In this document: piece after piece, positions 1-9,440 of the stretch
Numbering within the stretch: the first letter of the stretch is position 1
How the letters are laid out: each line of letters begins with the position of its first letter
From: Priapulus caudatus
Lineage: Eukaryota > Priapulida > Priapulimorpha > Priapulimorphida > Priapulidae
Length of the DNA stretch: 37,378 nucleotides
Direction of reading: 5' to 3'
Assembly: GCF_000485595.1 (NCBI RefSeq)
Contig: NW_014577313.1
Coordinates: 287,314 to 324,691 of the forward strand
Program-made: the position numbers and the translations under genes
The notes under the pieces: generated by a model
Seen by the model: the letters and a program-made list of their open reading frames with translations, nothing else
Databases searched by the model: none
Told to the model about the DNA's origin: nothing

Positions 1-120
1 TGAAATTGTGAGAAATTGCAATTCTTACCTGTGTTTTAATACATGTATTATTACTATAGTAACCTAACTGTGTATGCTCTCTGAAAAGTCATGAAAAGTG
101 TTTTGAATCCTAACTTGTAG

Positions 121-357
121 GGTTGAGTCTAGGGTTGAGATAGTGTCATCAGACATGAGAATATGGCCCACAGTATGCCTCAGATTGCAGGAAAATGGCT
201 TAAATATTTCAACATTTTCTGGGAGGCATGCCCCCAGACCCTCCTAGCACTGGCATGCCTACGGCACGCGGTCCTGCCTGCGGCAGCCAAGGTTAATTTC
301 GCCCCCGGCTATCGTCGATCATCCCCCCCACTCCTCGGTACGGATTTACGCCCCTGA
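121..357. repeat. Probable dispersed repeat fragment
   Basis: Non-coding stretch at the left edge. The part around 185-245 (a GGCTTAAATATTTC-like run followed by GGGAGGCATGCCCCCAGACC) resembles 7010-7070 in the AP3B first intron, where an AAATGTTTTAAATTTTG run is followed by GGGGGAGACCCCCC. Two similar pieces in one window suggest fragments of a dispersed element. The short open frame here has no recognisable protein similarity. Confidence 0.3.
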
Positions 358-559
358 GCTCATTAGTCGTTATAAGCATCCCGGGACAAACAATTCTCTG
401 CTCAACACCCGTAGCGACATGTGAAGCAAGCAACAAAAAAACTTACTTATCTAGCAGTCATAAACCAAAACAAACATTTACAAATAGCGTTTGTTCTCTT
501 ATTTTGAAGGTTTTCTTCAGTCAAAGCAAATCGAAGCAGCCAATCAGAAGGCGCTAAAT

Positions 560-900
560 TCTTCGCTATGTTATACCGTTTTGGGAAAAAAATTTCGCGG
601 GCCGCCTACTTCATAAAACGAGCCTCGAGGCCACGCGTGACGCGGCAGCTTTTGATGTACACGATCGATTGATCGCGTACTATATCCGGCCTGCGTAGCA
701 TGCGCGGCATACATTTGATCACGCTCGCTCCGCGAATTGCTCGCTCTCTTTTGAATGAGATTAGCACGTAAGAAACAATTATTTTTATCACATACACTTT
801 GAAATTTTAGTGGCCCGATCGAGCCACCAAATTTTAACTTTTTGAAATTTTGGTGGCCCCGGACCACCGGGCCACCGCTAGTGTCGAGCCTTGCTTTAAC
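560..900. repeat. GGCCACC-rich repeat remnant
   Basis: Gene-free. Near 798-885 two imperfect tandem units each read GAAATTTT(A/G)GTGGCCC followed by a CCACC-type end. It looks like a degenerate repeat. I see no coding sequence and no further SCAMP exon between 1 and 1548. Confidence 0.3.
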
Positions 901-1116
901 GACCGCATGTTAACTGTGAAATTTTATCGCGAATTAAATTAATCGCATTGGATGCACACGTACCATGTTCCAAATCCATTGAAGCCCAGAGCCTGAATGA
1001 TTGATACGACGAATTGGAAGAAGAAAATGAAGAAGAAAAAGAAGAAATTGAATGAGCTGTCACTCCTGTGGAAAATAGAAAAAATAAAACTCATTAGATA
1101 ATTGGTAGATTACATA

Positions 1117-1118
<2 letters not shown>

Positions 1119-1167
<49 letters not shown>
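1119..1167. repeat. (AT)n microsatellite
   Basis: Nearly pure TA dinucleotide run of about 45 bp in non-coding DNA downstream of the last visible SCAMP exon. Confidence 0.9.
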
Positions 1168-1170
<3 letters not shown>

Positions 1171-1548
1171 TATGTAATCTATTTACAATAATTCCACAAT
1201 GTACTAACTACTGTGAGTGGCTTCAGCTCCTGATCACGTTTTCAAAGGCAATACTAACAGCTCATTAAGTAATATATTTAGCTGTTTGAAAATTTCATAC
1301 AGTATTAGTAACCCGCATTACGTGAGCAATGCATTCCAGAAATTTTTTTTTGTAATGTGACTTCCTATAATGTAAATCACGTATTTCCCATTGGCTTCCA
1401 GTTATATAATTAGAGACACGTCCCTATAGAAATATATTTTGGCTAAAACGAGTCTTTCGGCGAGACCAATTATGAATGCAAGTAAACATTTTGAAACCCA
1501 CTTATTGATTCATCTGTTTCGCGCATTTACATGCGATAATTCACGCAC

Positions 1549-1705
1549 CTGAATGCCTTGTAGACTGGTCTGTACCAGCACACAAATGCAGCCGGTGTGA
1601 AGAGCACAAAGAAGAGGATGGAAAGTCCAAACGTAGTCGGACTTCCGCCGGTGATCCAGTAGGCCAGACATCCGAGGATGTTGAGAAACATGAGGCAAGC
1701 GTAAA
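1549..1705 (-). CDS. SCAMP: SCAMP exon 4 (TM1-TM2 and E-peptide), internal
   Basis: Minus-strand exon of a secretory carrier-associated membrane protein. It reads [11 protein letters not shown], then a hydrophobic [19 protein letters not shown] segment and [11 protein letters not shown]. The last is the conserved cytoplasmic E-peptide between transmembrane segments 2 and 3, which in the family inhibits exocytosis when supplied as a peptide. The acceptor is TTCAG and the donor is AG|GTGCGTG. The exon starts with 2 nt that complete a Phe codon left by the previous exon and ends in phase 2. The TM3-TM4 and C-terminal exons must lie left of the window. Confidence 0.9.
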
Positions 1706-1729
1706 CTGAAGACAACATGGAAAATGGGT

Positions 1730-1850
1730 GCCATTATATAGAGGCAGTTTCACTGTATAACTGCCACTTATGAAAAACCAAGTGTTCTTTACAAACAGGT
1801 ACCAACTCTATAGAGGGGATTGCTAATGCTAACACAGGTTTGACCATGTT
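1730..1850 (-). repeat. Dispersed ~60-bp modular repeat, reverse copy
   Basis: On the minus strand this reads a GTCAAACCTGTGTTAG-type module, then CTCTATAGAG, then CAGTGAAACTGCCTCTATA. The same modules occur on the plus strand at 14220-14460, 23819-24059, 30951-31380 and 37180-37378. It lies about 25 bp before the acceptor of SCAMP exon 4. Confidence 0.55.
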
Positions 1851-2035
1851 AGTTATGAATACAATTCAAAATCCAGGGGACAAACTTAAATCAGATGTTG
1901 CCTTGAGTTTACTCAGAAATCTTAGTACACTAGGATGGAAACTATGGCACGTGAGGGCAACCATGGCGTGTAAGAAGAACAACCACAATAGTTGTCATCG
2001 ATGCTCGAGGCAAAATTAATGCTTCACACACTTAC

Positions 2036-2164
2036 ACATCCACAGATAGTAGAAGATCTTGACAATGTTCTGAAACTCTGTCGGGATGTCCACACTGAAC
2101 TCCTGGTAGAAACAGGGACCACACGGGCAGAAGCCCGGCACCGGTGGCCAGTTATTCTGTCGAA
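2036..2164 (-). CDS. SCAMP: SCAMP exon 3 (conserved N-flank and start of TM1)
   Basis: Encodes [16 protein letters not shown], then [14 protein letters not shown] and [10 protein letters not shown], the highly conserved segment before and entering TM1 in all SCAMPs. Two acceptors are possible. The CTGCAG at 2170-2165 is chosen because the 1-nt carry from the upstream exon then reads Ile-Arg-Gln-Asn-Asn-Trp, whereas the nearer ACAG at 2157 would create an immediate stop. The donor is ATGT|GTAAGTG, leaving 1 nt that joins exon 4 as Phe. Confidence 0.92.
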
Positions 2165-2418
2165 CTGCAGCAATAAATATCAAATAAAGTTGAGTCTCAA
2201 TTATCCGACATAAAGAGGATGTACATAAATACTAAGGCGGATGTCGAGCATTGCTGATAATGCAGAAAGGTGGCTGGGGTGAATGAAACTGCAGATTAAA
2301 TGGAAATGTGGTATAACTAAGAAATCTGGTTTATTAATAATAATTTTACAGTATAATTAAAATGATAGGGTAAACAACTATTTGTTAGTTATATTGCAGG
2401 GTGAAAAACTGACAATTG

Positions 2419-2448
2419 GAGGCACTGGTCCGGCAGGACCAGTGCCTC
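2419..2448. repeat. Perfect 13-bp stem hairpin
   Basis: GAGGCACTGGTCC, a 4-nt GGCA loop, then GGACCAGTGCCTC. The stem is GC-rich and perfect, inside the AT-rich intron between SCAMP exons 2 and 3. It is too short for a microRNA precursor. Function unknown. Confidence 0.7.
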
Positions 2449-2689
2449 TGAGAAGCAGCTGGTCGTCAGTAGGCACTCCAGATTTCTGCCTAGCAAAGTG
2501 AATGACTCGGAGTGGACGTTTTATTAGGGGTATGGGTGCAATTTGCTATGTGCCATTCAAGTATTCTTTAATTAATAAATGAATAATATTATAAATACTA
2601 ACAAGGGCATTAAAACATACAACAATAAATATAATAATAAATATTATATCATTTTTCATTAGTTGGATGGTGCTGCCATCTATCATCTA

Positions 2690-3460
2690 CTAAATACGCA
2701 ATCTTGATTCGTTACAATAATATCAACGAGTGCATAATAAGAGACAGAGGTATGACACTGGTTTTAAACAGCTTTTGCCGCATAGTTTCTAACTGAAAAC
2801 TTCTATTCAATATTGATAAATATACTTCTAAACTTTACCGTTGTTTCGTCTATGATTCTCCCTTAATCATATAAACACCACAATTTACCTGAAAATCGTA
2901 TGTGTCTTCAAAAAAATTATTGAATACGAACACGTTTCGCTACAGTTTTCACCATGATGCATTGTTTCAGACCCAAACTTTGTTATCGGATTAGTGTTCT
3001 CATGTCTATTACGCGTACCTGAGGCCTAAGGAATCAGCGTAGGCTACTTCGGCCTAGCACATTTATTTTGGCACCTGCGAAACGCTGCACGCCTGATATA
3101 CATTCGATGCCTAATACCCATACGGCCCCCAAAGTTCCGTCATAATCAACTTAGAACACTAATCCCATAAACCAAATGTTTGTCTAAAATGCCATCTCAT
3201 GCCGGTGAAAAACTGTACGAAACCTGTCGTATTCAAATAACTTTGAAGAACACATACGATTTTCAGGTTAAATTGCCTGTGTCATATGATTAAGGAAATC
3301 TTATAGACACAAAACAAGCGAAAGTTTGAACGTATATTTATTCCATATTATACGAATAGTTTACAAGTTGAAAACTATGCAAAACGCCTTTAAAACCTGT
3401 CATACTCTCTCTAATGTAATGCACTCTTATAATATGACAGTATCTGATAGTTAATATAAT
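2690..3460. repeat. Diverged long inverted-repeat (foldback) element
   Basis: The left arm, about 2720-3010, is the imperfect reverse complement of about 3140-3440. Matching anchors include CTGAAAATCGTATGTGT at 2889 against ACACATACGATTTTCAG near 3250, GGATTAGTGTTCT against AGAACACTAATCC, and a GTATGACA..GGTTTTAAA pair. The spacer is about 130 bp. The arms are clearly diverged, so this is an old palindromic transposon in the SCAMP intron. I could not define ends or a target duplication, and no ORF is seen. Confidence 0.65.
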
Positions 3461-4059
3461 ATATGTTCCGTTTCTTTTTCAACAGCAAATAATTTTTACC
3501 TCGTTCGGAACACTGATCTAGTAAATCGAAACCCAATCCGCCAAGTCGATTTAAAGATCAGCTCCTGAAAGACCGCCATTATTCCTATAAATTATATCAT
3601 ATTTATTATCGATCGCTTATGGATCGGCGCGTATTGCCATATTTATCATATTAGCCAACGTTTAACAACAGACCTTAAAAATCGAACACAACAAAACATA
3701 GCGGTTCGTGTATCTTCGCATGGACTTAGCTTCGAATATGACTATTTAGTCTATATTTGATTAAATTACCATTAATTTCATTTGAATAAGTAGAAGGTTA
3801 TACGGAATAACCAAAATAATCAGTTGGGTAAACTTTTAGTTCCGTTGCCGATCTAGTTGCCGCCCCGCCGGACCACTGACACGAGCAACATCGCCGCCGG
3901 ATCGATTTCAATCCACTAGACACGTGCGACCCTAGTTCTCACCCTTATTGTTTAAAAATATACGTATTGAAGTTTGTTTTCCTAGATTTGTTTCTTTTCC
4001 CTGCCTGAAGGCTTTGTCAGCATCTCAATAACATGACATGAGTAATTTGCTCCTCTAGT

Positions 4060-4140
4060 GGTTGCATGATACTGACTGTTCAGGGGTTGCCTGTAGGAAG
4101 TGACACTAACTGTCAGGCGGTTGCCTGCCTAGAAAGTAAC
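4060..4140 (-). repeat. Degenerate duplicates of the SCAMP exon 2 donor boundary
   Basis: GATACTGACTGTTCAGGGG and then ACACTAACTGTCAGGCGG-type units repeat the sequence at the 3' end and splice donor of SCAMP exon 2 (4785-4810, plus-strand GATACTCACTGTTCAGGGG). The GTGAGT donor core is altered in these copies. The surrounding 3460-4790 interval holds no recognisable gene. Confidence 0.5.
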
Positions 4141-4790
4141 TAACTAACTTCAGATTGCCTCTTAGAATTAAAGGACCAGAGCCTAATTTTACTGCATACA
4201 AACTGTACTTACGTTAAAAAATCGTCTATACCCACACTATTTGTACCAGATATCCTGAATTTAATTGTTATATATTAATTACACATTCAACCCTCGAAAT
4301 GTTGACGCCGCAACACCGCAGACCGTGCTCCACCCCCGAAAAAGTTGCCGATTTGACAATTTATTTTGCACGTCAAACGAGGCTAATCACAAAAGTGCCA
4401 TATATTTATACCTAAAATGCCTATATCCGAACGATATTCATGTTAGGCAAATTTATCCATATTAAACTGAAACTATTATGTCGTTTATTAAAGATATTAC
4501 AATCCTTTTGATTTTAAGATGAATTAAATAAACACCCGTCGCCTGTACCTTGGACTGGAAATGTTTTCGCAACTATCAATTGTGCCTTTGAGTCGCCACC
4601 TCGTTGTTAATCAAACTGTATCAAGTAGTTTAAACGTTTTTTAAAATATTTCTAATGTGATTGAATCCTGAAACTTTTTATGTAGCGTAATTATAACCTA
4701 AATTAGCTGAAAATAACCCTAGAACCTAGAGTAAACTCTCCCTTTAAGTCGACACTCACTGTGCATGTATCCCTGCTACGTGATACTCAC

Positions 4791-4983
4791 TGTTCAGGGG
4801 CTGCCTGCCCAGCTCTGCCTCACGTCTGCTTAACTCTGCCTCCTTCCGCTCCAGCTCCTCCTGTCTTCTCTGCAGGTCGGACGTGTCTATGGGCTTTGCG
4901 GCAGCCTGGGTGTAAGGAGGAGGGTCCTGCTTTGCCGGCACCACCGCCGGCTGGCTCTGAGCCGGCGGTGGTTGCTGTTGCCC
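4791..4983 (-). CDS. SCAMP: SCAMP exon 2 (Pro/Gln-rich linker and coiled coil)
   Basis: Encodes a Gln/Pro-rich cytosolic linker (GQQQPPPAQSQP), then the family signature DPPPYTQ and the short heptad region LQRRQEELERKEAELSRR. This matches the SCAMP coiled coil that follows the NPF repeats. Acceptor TTAGCAG, donor AACA|GTGAGT. It begins in phase 0, so exon 1 can join it directly and in frame; a further NPF exon may have been missed between them. It ends in phase 1, matching exon 3. Confidence 0.93.
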
Positions 4984-5469
4984 CTGCTAACGCACACACA
5001 GTGACATGGTTACATGATCTCACAATATAGCCATACCTGTAAACAATGCTAAAAATAGACAGCTTTGTCCCCCAGTCACGGACTGGTAACTTTTGAGCAG
5101 CACTGGCTATATAGTATTTGTATGTTATATGTTATATCAGGCGCAAATAAAAACAAAAGAGTGCAAAAATCATTCTAAATCCAATGTATGTAGCCCTAAT
5201 ACTACTCATACTGATTTACTAATACTGTTTTATTAAACGCGACCTGTTTTATTTAACACAACAGTTTTTTGAAAATTTCCAACATAAAATCAGATTCAAC
5301 CACGATCAATTTCAGACAAAAAGATTGCATGTGTGCCCTTACAGGAATACATCGGCAGCACATCAGATCCATTTCATCTGTCTATTGATTACGTATAGCG
5401 CTGCGTAATCATTACGCCAAATTTACGCCTACGGTAATGTAACCGCCCCCCAGGCTCCGATGATGTTTG

Positions 5470-5490
5470 TATCTGAGAGGGGGGGGGGGG
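5470..5490. repeat. Poly-G run
   Basis: Uninterrupted run of about 10 G in SCAMP intron 1. A short GGGGACACC tandem repeat follows at about 5606-5636. Between 4984 and 5724 I found no convincing additional SCAMP exon. Confidence 0.7.
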
Positions 5491-5724
5491 TAACCAAGAT
5501 TCAATCAGTTACATCACAGCCTGCCATACATGAGATTAGTACACGCTGCCAGTAGCAGACGACGGTTGTCTCTGGTTTTGGCCATATTGCGACAAATACG
5601 CAGAGACCGGGGACACCGGGGACACCGGGGACCGGCATTAGAAATAGAATGGACAGCCTCACAAATTCAGTAGCCGAGCCAGAGTTTGTTTCCATACGAT
5701 ATCCTGTGAAAACGCATCACTCAC

Positions 5725-5781
5725 CGAAAAGGGGTTATCTCCTTGTTGATTTGCAAACGGGTTGCTGTCAAATCCTGCCAT
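5725..5781 (-). CDS. SCAMP: SCAMP exon 1 with start codon (NPF motifs)
   Basis: Reads MAGFDSNPFANQQG, then DNPFS, then TCG|GTGAGT. Two Asn-Pro-Phe motifs directly after the initiator Met are the hallmark of SCAMP N-termini and bind EH-domain endocytic proteins. The exon is 57 nt and ends in phase 0. The start is chosen because it is the only Met before the NPF motifs and matches the family length. SCAMPs are four-pass proteins of recycling post-Golgi and endosomal carriers. Only about 180 residues are in the window. Confidence 0.92.
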
Positions 5782-6035
5782 TATGTATTGCGCGCCGTTT
5801 GCACTTAATCAAATTAACTGTTACGGTAATAAAACCGTAAAACTCAAACTGAATCTCTAAGAAACTGTCCACATCAACATTTTTCTTTTGCAGGAATGGC
5901 TGCCTGCGCGGATTGCGCGAACCGACTAACCAATCAAGTTGTCGGTCTTCAATCACGTGATCGTAAACAGACGGGGGCCGCCATATTGCCTCGTAATCGT
6001 ATTTTGCTCATAGATTTCCACCTGTACAGTGGAAA
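5782..6035. promoter_or_regulatory. Putative bidirectional promoter, SCAMP (-) / AP3B (+)
   Basis: Only 254 bp separate the SCAMP ATG (5781, minus) from the AP3B ATG (6036, plus), so both 5'UTRs and promoters must fit here or overlap the genes. Visible elements are CCAAT (5930-5934), the palindromic E-box TCACGTGA (5953-5960) and GCCGCCATATTG (5977-5988), whose reverse complement contains the YY1-type ATGGCGGC core. No TATA box is obvious near either start. This composition fits housekeeping bidirectional promoters. Transcription start sites are not known. Confidence 0.7.
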
Positions 6036-6151
6036 ATGTCGAATAACGGGGCACAGCAATCATATGCGAATGATAGGGCGTCTTCGACTGGCGATGCAGA
6101 TGTTGGCATCGACCCGGCCAGCGGAAGTTTCTTCTCTGCTGACTACAAAAG
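6036..6151 (+). CDS. AP3B: AP3B exon 1 with start codon
   Basis: Beta subunit of the heterotetrameric AP-3 adaptor, which sorts cargo from tubular endosomes to lysosomes and lysosome-related organelles. The exon reads MSNNGAQQSYAND, then IDPASGSFFSADYK. The acidic/Ser-rich start and the S-G-x-F-x-S-x-D-x-K end match the N-terminus of animal AP-3 beta. It ends in phase 2 (AAA AG), and the next exon supplies A to give Lys-Arg-His-Glu-Asp-Leu. The donor is GTTATT, a weak +3 to +6 context. Confidence 0.85.
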
Positions 6152-6378
6152 GTTATTGACAGTTGGCTGATGTTACTCTGGAGTCTGATACTCAGTCTCA
6201 TGTCATGAGTCATAATCCCATATATTCGTATTACTATTAGTATCACTATTAGTATTGCTGATAGGGTCTATGTCCTTCAGGGTACTGCTGGAACGTACCC
6301 TGGGTACGGTCCGGGATACCGGAACGTACCGTACCTCGCCTACTCCACTAACGTCGAGGGAGTCGCCTACGCCTACTC

Positions 6379-6433
6379 CCTAACCCTAACCCTAACTCTA
6401 ATCCTAACCCTAACCTTAACCCTACCCCTAACC
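6379..6433. repeat. Interstitial telomere-like CCCTAA array
   Basis: About nine imperfect CCCTAA/CCTAA units (variants CTCTAA, CCTTAA, CCCTACC). MITE copy B carries two TTAGGG units at the equivalent position (about 9530-9545), and CTAACCCTAACC also follows the hAT insertion at 8142. The array is therefore part of the MITE, not an eroded chromosome end. Confidence 0.8.
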
Positions 6434-7296
6434 CAGGGCCCTCGCTACCCACTCGCTAATTCGCCAATGGCGAACAAATTAGTAATCTGGCGATTGAAAG
6501 TCTTATTTGGCGAAAAAAAGTGACGAACGTAATTTTCCCGTAATAAACATGACCCAGCAAACATCGATCCTATTTGATCGTCGAAACAGCAACGTTTCTT
6601 TTTGCGTGCCGGCACACTCGTGTCATTCCCGATTGCAGCTTTTTCCTCGATTCCTGGAAAGTTTTGCTGTCGCTCCCTCATACCAGCGCGGTGCCCACCC
6701 CTACATATACAGCAATAACCACACCCATGCGACTGTAACAATCAGTGCATTCGCCCCCCCCGTACTTCAATCAATGCCGCCCAGCCAGCAAGCACAGCCA
6801 CGGACGTGGGTAACAGGGGTGTCGCGGGCTGCTTTTTTCGTTTTTTTTCCTTTTGCGTGAATGCGTAGGGCATGCGGAAGTGCAGGAGAATGGTTCCAGA
6901 TGCGTGAGTCTCTCACGAAATGCGCAGCGTGAGACTTAGTAGGTCTGCTAACAGAGTAAGATTTAAACTAAAGGGTGACATTTTATTTTCGGGGTGCATC
7001 AAATGCAGTCTAAGACATTCAAATGTTTTAAATTTTGCTGGGGGAGACCCCCCAAAACCCCCCTCTACCTCTCTCCACCCGCGTCTGCCTGCAGAATCTA
7101 CATTCGTGCCTACTGCACGGCGTGCAGTAGGTGCAGTAGACAACGCTGGTAATGCCCAGTTTGGGGAAAAACGCACATGATGGATTCAAAGGCGTGCGGC
7201 ATTACCACCGTTGTCTAATTTTCCCTCAGAAGAAACCCTGGGGTTTAAAAAAGGCCTGTCTCCACACACGGCACGGCAATGATTTTTACTACGCAT

Positions 7297-7345
7297 GTGC
7301 GTGCACGTGTGTGTGTGTGTGTGCGCACGCGTGCGTGCGTAGAGG
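7297..7345. repeat. (GT)n/(GC)n-rich microsatellite
   Basis: Alternating purine-pyrimidine run of GTGTGT and GCGTGC units inside the decayed hAT element. It is a potential Z-DNA-forming tract. Confidence 0.8.
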
Positions 7346-7645
7346 TGTGTACTGTGTGTGAGGTACTGTAAAAGGTAGTAAAACTGATAAGTAATAACTG
7401 GGGAATATAGACAGCTTTGATGAGCAGCTAATTTTTCTGGTTCTGACAATAGCATCCCGAAGTTACAAAAGTAGTAGAGTATATGCATGTGCTGTGAAAA
7501 CTCTTCTGTAAACTATTAGTATTACTGTAAATAACTATACTGTGTGTATAGTACTGTCTATACTGTCTATGCACGTTCGTGCGTATTGTGCGTCAGGTAC
7601 TGTAAAAAGTAGCGGTTTGTAACCCTACCATCCACAACAGTTGAT

Positions 7646-7858
7646 GTGGAGAAGGGTTTTAGCAGACATAATTTGGTTAAAACAGCTCTGAAAAATAACT
7701 TGAAAACAGAAAGTGTTTGTGACATTCTAACTATCAAAATTGAAGGCCCAGAAGAAGAGATGTTTGACTTTGAAAAGTGTTATGTCCAGCGGTGTGCCAA
7801 AAAAGATAGAAGAATTTTCCTGCCAGCAGTGAAGAAAAAAATTCAGACAATTTGAATG
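7646..7858 (+). pseudogene. hAT transposase C-terminal fragment
   Basis: The open frame and the codons just upstream read PSTTVDVEKGFSRHNLVK, then TESVCDILTIKIEGP. The x-E-x-x-F-S-x-x-N-x-[IV]-K-T motif followed by L-x-I-x-x-[ED]-G-P is the C-terminal dimerisation region of hAT-family transposases and the domesticated proteins derived from them. The N-terminal zinc finger and catalytic core are absent, so this is a dead fragment inside the transposon at 6434-8141. Confidence 0.6.
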
Positions 7859-8249
7859 TCTCTGTCAGTCAGTCAGAGTCATGGTGGTGAATCATAGTGT
7901 TAGTGTCTCAGTCATAGACAGGTGGTGAATAATAGTTTGTTTGCATTAAATAAGTGTAGTTTTGTACTTCATGCATATAAAAGTTTGTGAAAAAATAAAG
8001 AAACGAAAAATTATTAAACGCCTTTTTGTGTTCATAAAATGTTAGGCTACAGATGTGGCTAACAGGAATCCAAATTGGCTAATGAAAATTGATTCTGGCT
8101 AATTGTTTGGCTACAGAAAAAAAATCCTAGCTAGGGTCCTGCTAACCCTAACCATATCATCTAGATAGTTACCAGGGTACGTTCCGGTATACCAAACCGT
8201 ACCCAGGGTACGTTCCGGCAGTACCCTGGGGGACATAGACCCTATGAGC

Positions 8250-8478
8250 ATTAGTATTAGTATTAATACTAATACTAGTACTAGTACTAGTATTACTATT
8301 ACTATTAGTATTAGGTCTACTAATAGTAATACTAACAGTGACACTAACACTAACAGTTACTGTCTTACTCCGTCTTAGTGACAGTGTTATTTACGTTTCC
8401 GATACTTTCATTGTTAATGTTATTGTTATCAATACTATTCTTGTTAGTGCTACTAGTAATAGTAGTATTACTGTTAGT
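8250..8478. repeat. TAG/CTA trinucleotide-rich tract
   Basis: Imperfect (TAG)n/(ACT)n run with TTAGTATTAG-type units, locally palindromic (TAATACTAATACTAGTACTAG). Similar TAG-type sequence lies left of MITE A (about 6222-6256). The Val/Leu/Ile-rich antisense frame here is an artefact of the repeat. Confidence 0.8.
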
Positions 8479-8486
8479 GCCCATAG

Positions 8487-9416
8487 CACAGGCACTTGAA
8501 ACGTCTCAATAAAAAGGTAAATCAACACGAAATGTATTTACTACCAGTCTTAATGTTTCTCTACTCTATTTCGCCTATTATTGCCGATAATTACCCGTAA
8601 ATGCCAGTCAAATGCTCATCTGCAACACACAAGTACACCGCACGCCCGCCCTGTGCACAAACAACATGAGTAAGAGAGCAGGTAGGAACGCGTGATCGCA
8701 AAATTCGCTCGACGCTCGCTTCATATACACATCCAACAGCTTCCATCTTGGTATCTATGTGTAGCTAAATGTTCACTTGTTCGAATTATAACTCGGTCCT
8801 TTGTTCTTACTTACTCCCGCCAGAGATATCTTGTGAAATCCTGCAGGAAATGTTCTCTCCCTGAAAATGTAAAGAGGACGTATCATCTGTAAATCCCCAA
8901 CGGCGCTACTTTCGATCGATCACTGTAGTCGTGTGTGTGTGACGTCATGCCCGCGCGCATTATGCTTGGCTTGGTGGGCCTCGAAACAGAGGCTTGGAGC
9001 TGCTTGGAGGCATGCAGCAGCTCGTCCCGGCATGCAATGCACCCCTATCTCTCGTGGGAGTATGTAAGAATAAAGGACAGAGTTATAATTCGAACAAGTG
9101 AACATTTAGCTACACATAGATACTAAGATGGAAGCTGTTGGATGTGTATTAGTTCTGTGAGGGTGTGAAATGAAGCGAGCGTCGAGCGAATTTTGCGATT
9201 ACGCTTTCTTACCTGCTCTCTTATTCATGTTGTTTGTGCACAGGGCGGGCGTGCGGTGTACTTGTGTGTTGCAGATGAGCATTTGACCGGCATTTACGGG
9301 TAATTATTGGCAATAATAAGCGAAATAGAGTAGAGAAACATTAAGACTTGGTAGTAAATACATTTCGTGTTTATTTACCTTTTTTTTTTTTTATTGAGAC
9401 GTTCCAAGTGCCTGTG
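8487..9416. mobile_element. Foldback DNA transposon with 8-bp target duplication
   Basis: 930-bp element starting CACAGGCACTTG and ending CAAGTGCCTGTG. It has long inverted arms of about 350 bp (8487-8833 and about 9050-9416) with few mismatches and a spacer of about 215 bp. It is flanked by the direct repeat GCCCATAG (8479-8486 and 9417-9424), an 8-bp target-site duplication. No ORF is credible, so it is non-autonomous. The 8-bp duplication is compatible with hAT-like or other 8-bp-TSD superfamilies. The well-matched arms and exact TSD suggest recent insertion. Confidence 0.85.
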
Positions 9417-9440
9417 GCCCATAGTGCAATAGTGGCCCTC

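Larger units (their letters stand above)
6434..8141 (+). mobile_element. Decayed hAT-type DNA transposon
   Basis: Imperfect terminal inverted repeats CAGGGCCCTCGCTA (6434-6447) and TAGCTAGGGTCCTG (8128-8141) match at 12 of 14 positions when aligned as inverted copies. The interior carries a remnant hAT dimerisation-region frame (7646-7858) near the right end, followed by AATAAA near 7996. At 1.7 kb it is shorter than an autonomous hAT element, and the left two-thirds has no transposase frame. Insertion into CCCTAA repeats makes the target duplication unresolvable. Confidence 0.65.
6261..8245. mobile_element. Palindromic MITE copy A, interrupted by a hAT element
   Basis: The ends are inverted copies: ATAGGGTCTATGTCC at 6261 and GGACATAGACCCTAT ending at 8245, each followed inward by CAGGGTAC-type motifs (GGTACGTTCCGG, TACCCTGGG). 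The internal unit, GCGTAGGCGACTCCCT in reverse, is shared with copy B at 9441-9683. The MITE centre is a telomere-like CCCTAA array, and a 1.7-kb hAT element sits in it. TAG-type trinucleotide repeats flank both ends. Confidence 0.75.

Noticed and set aside
5501-5695. Possible extra SCAMP N-terminal exon in SCAMP intron 1
   Set aside because: A minus-strand frame reads SAYLSQYGQNQRQPSS, but there is no plausible acceptor, no NPF motif, and a stop follows. Exon 1 joins exon 2 in frame without it.
5896-6159. 87-codon frame starting MAACADCANRL as the AP3B start
   Set aside because: It is in a different frame from exon 2 and has no similarity. The ATG at 6036 gives the conserved SGSFFSADYKR-HEDLK junction with the correct phase.
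8111-8350. Val/Leu/Ile-rich frame resembling a membrane protein (minus)
   Set aside because: Translation of a TAG/ACT trinucleotide repeat and a MITE end.
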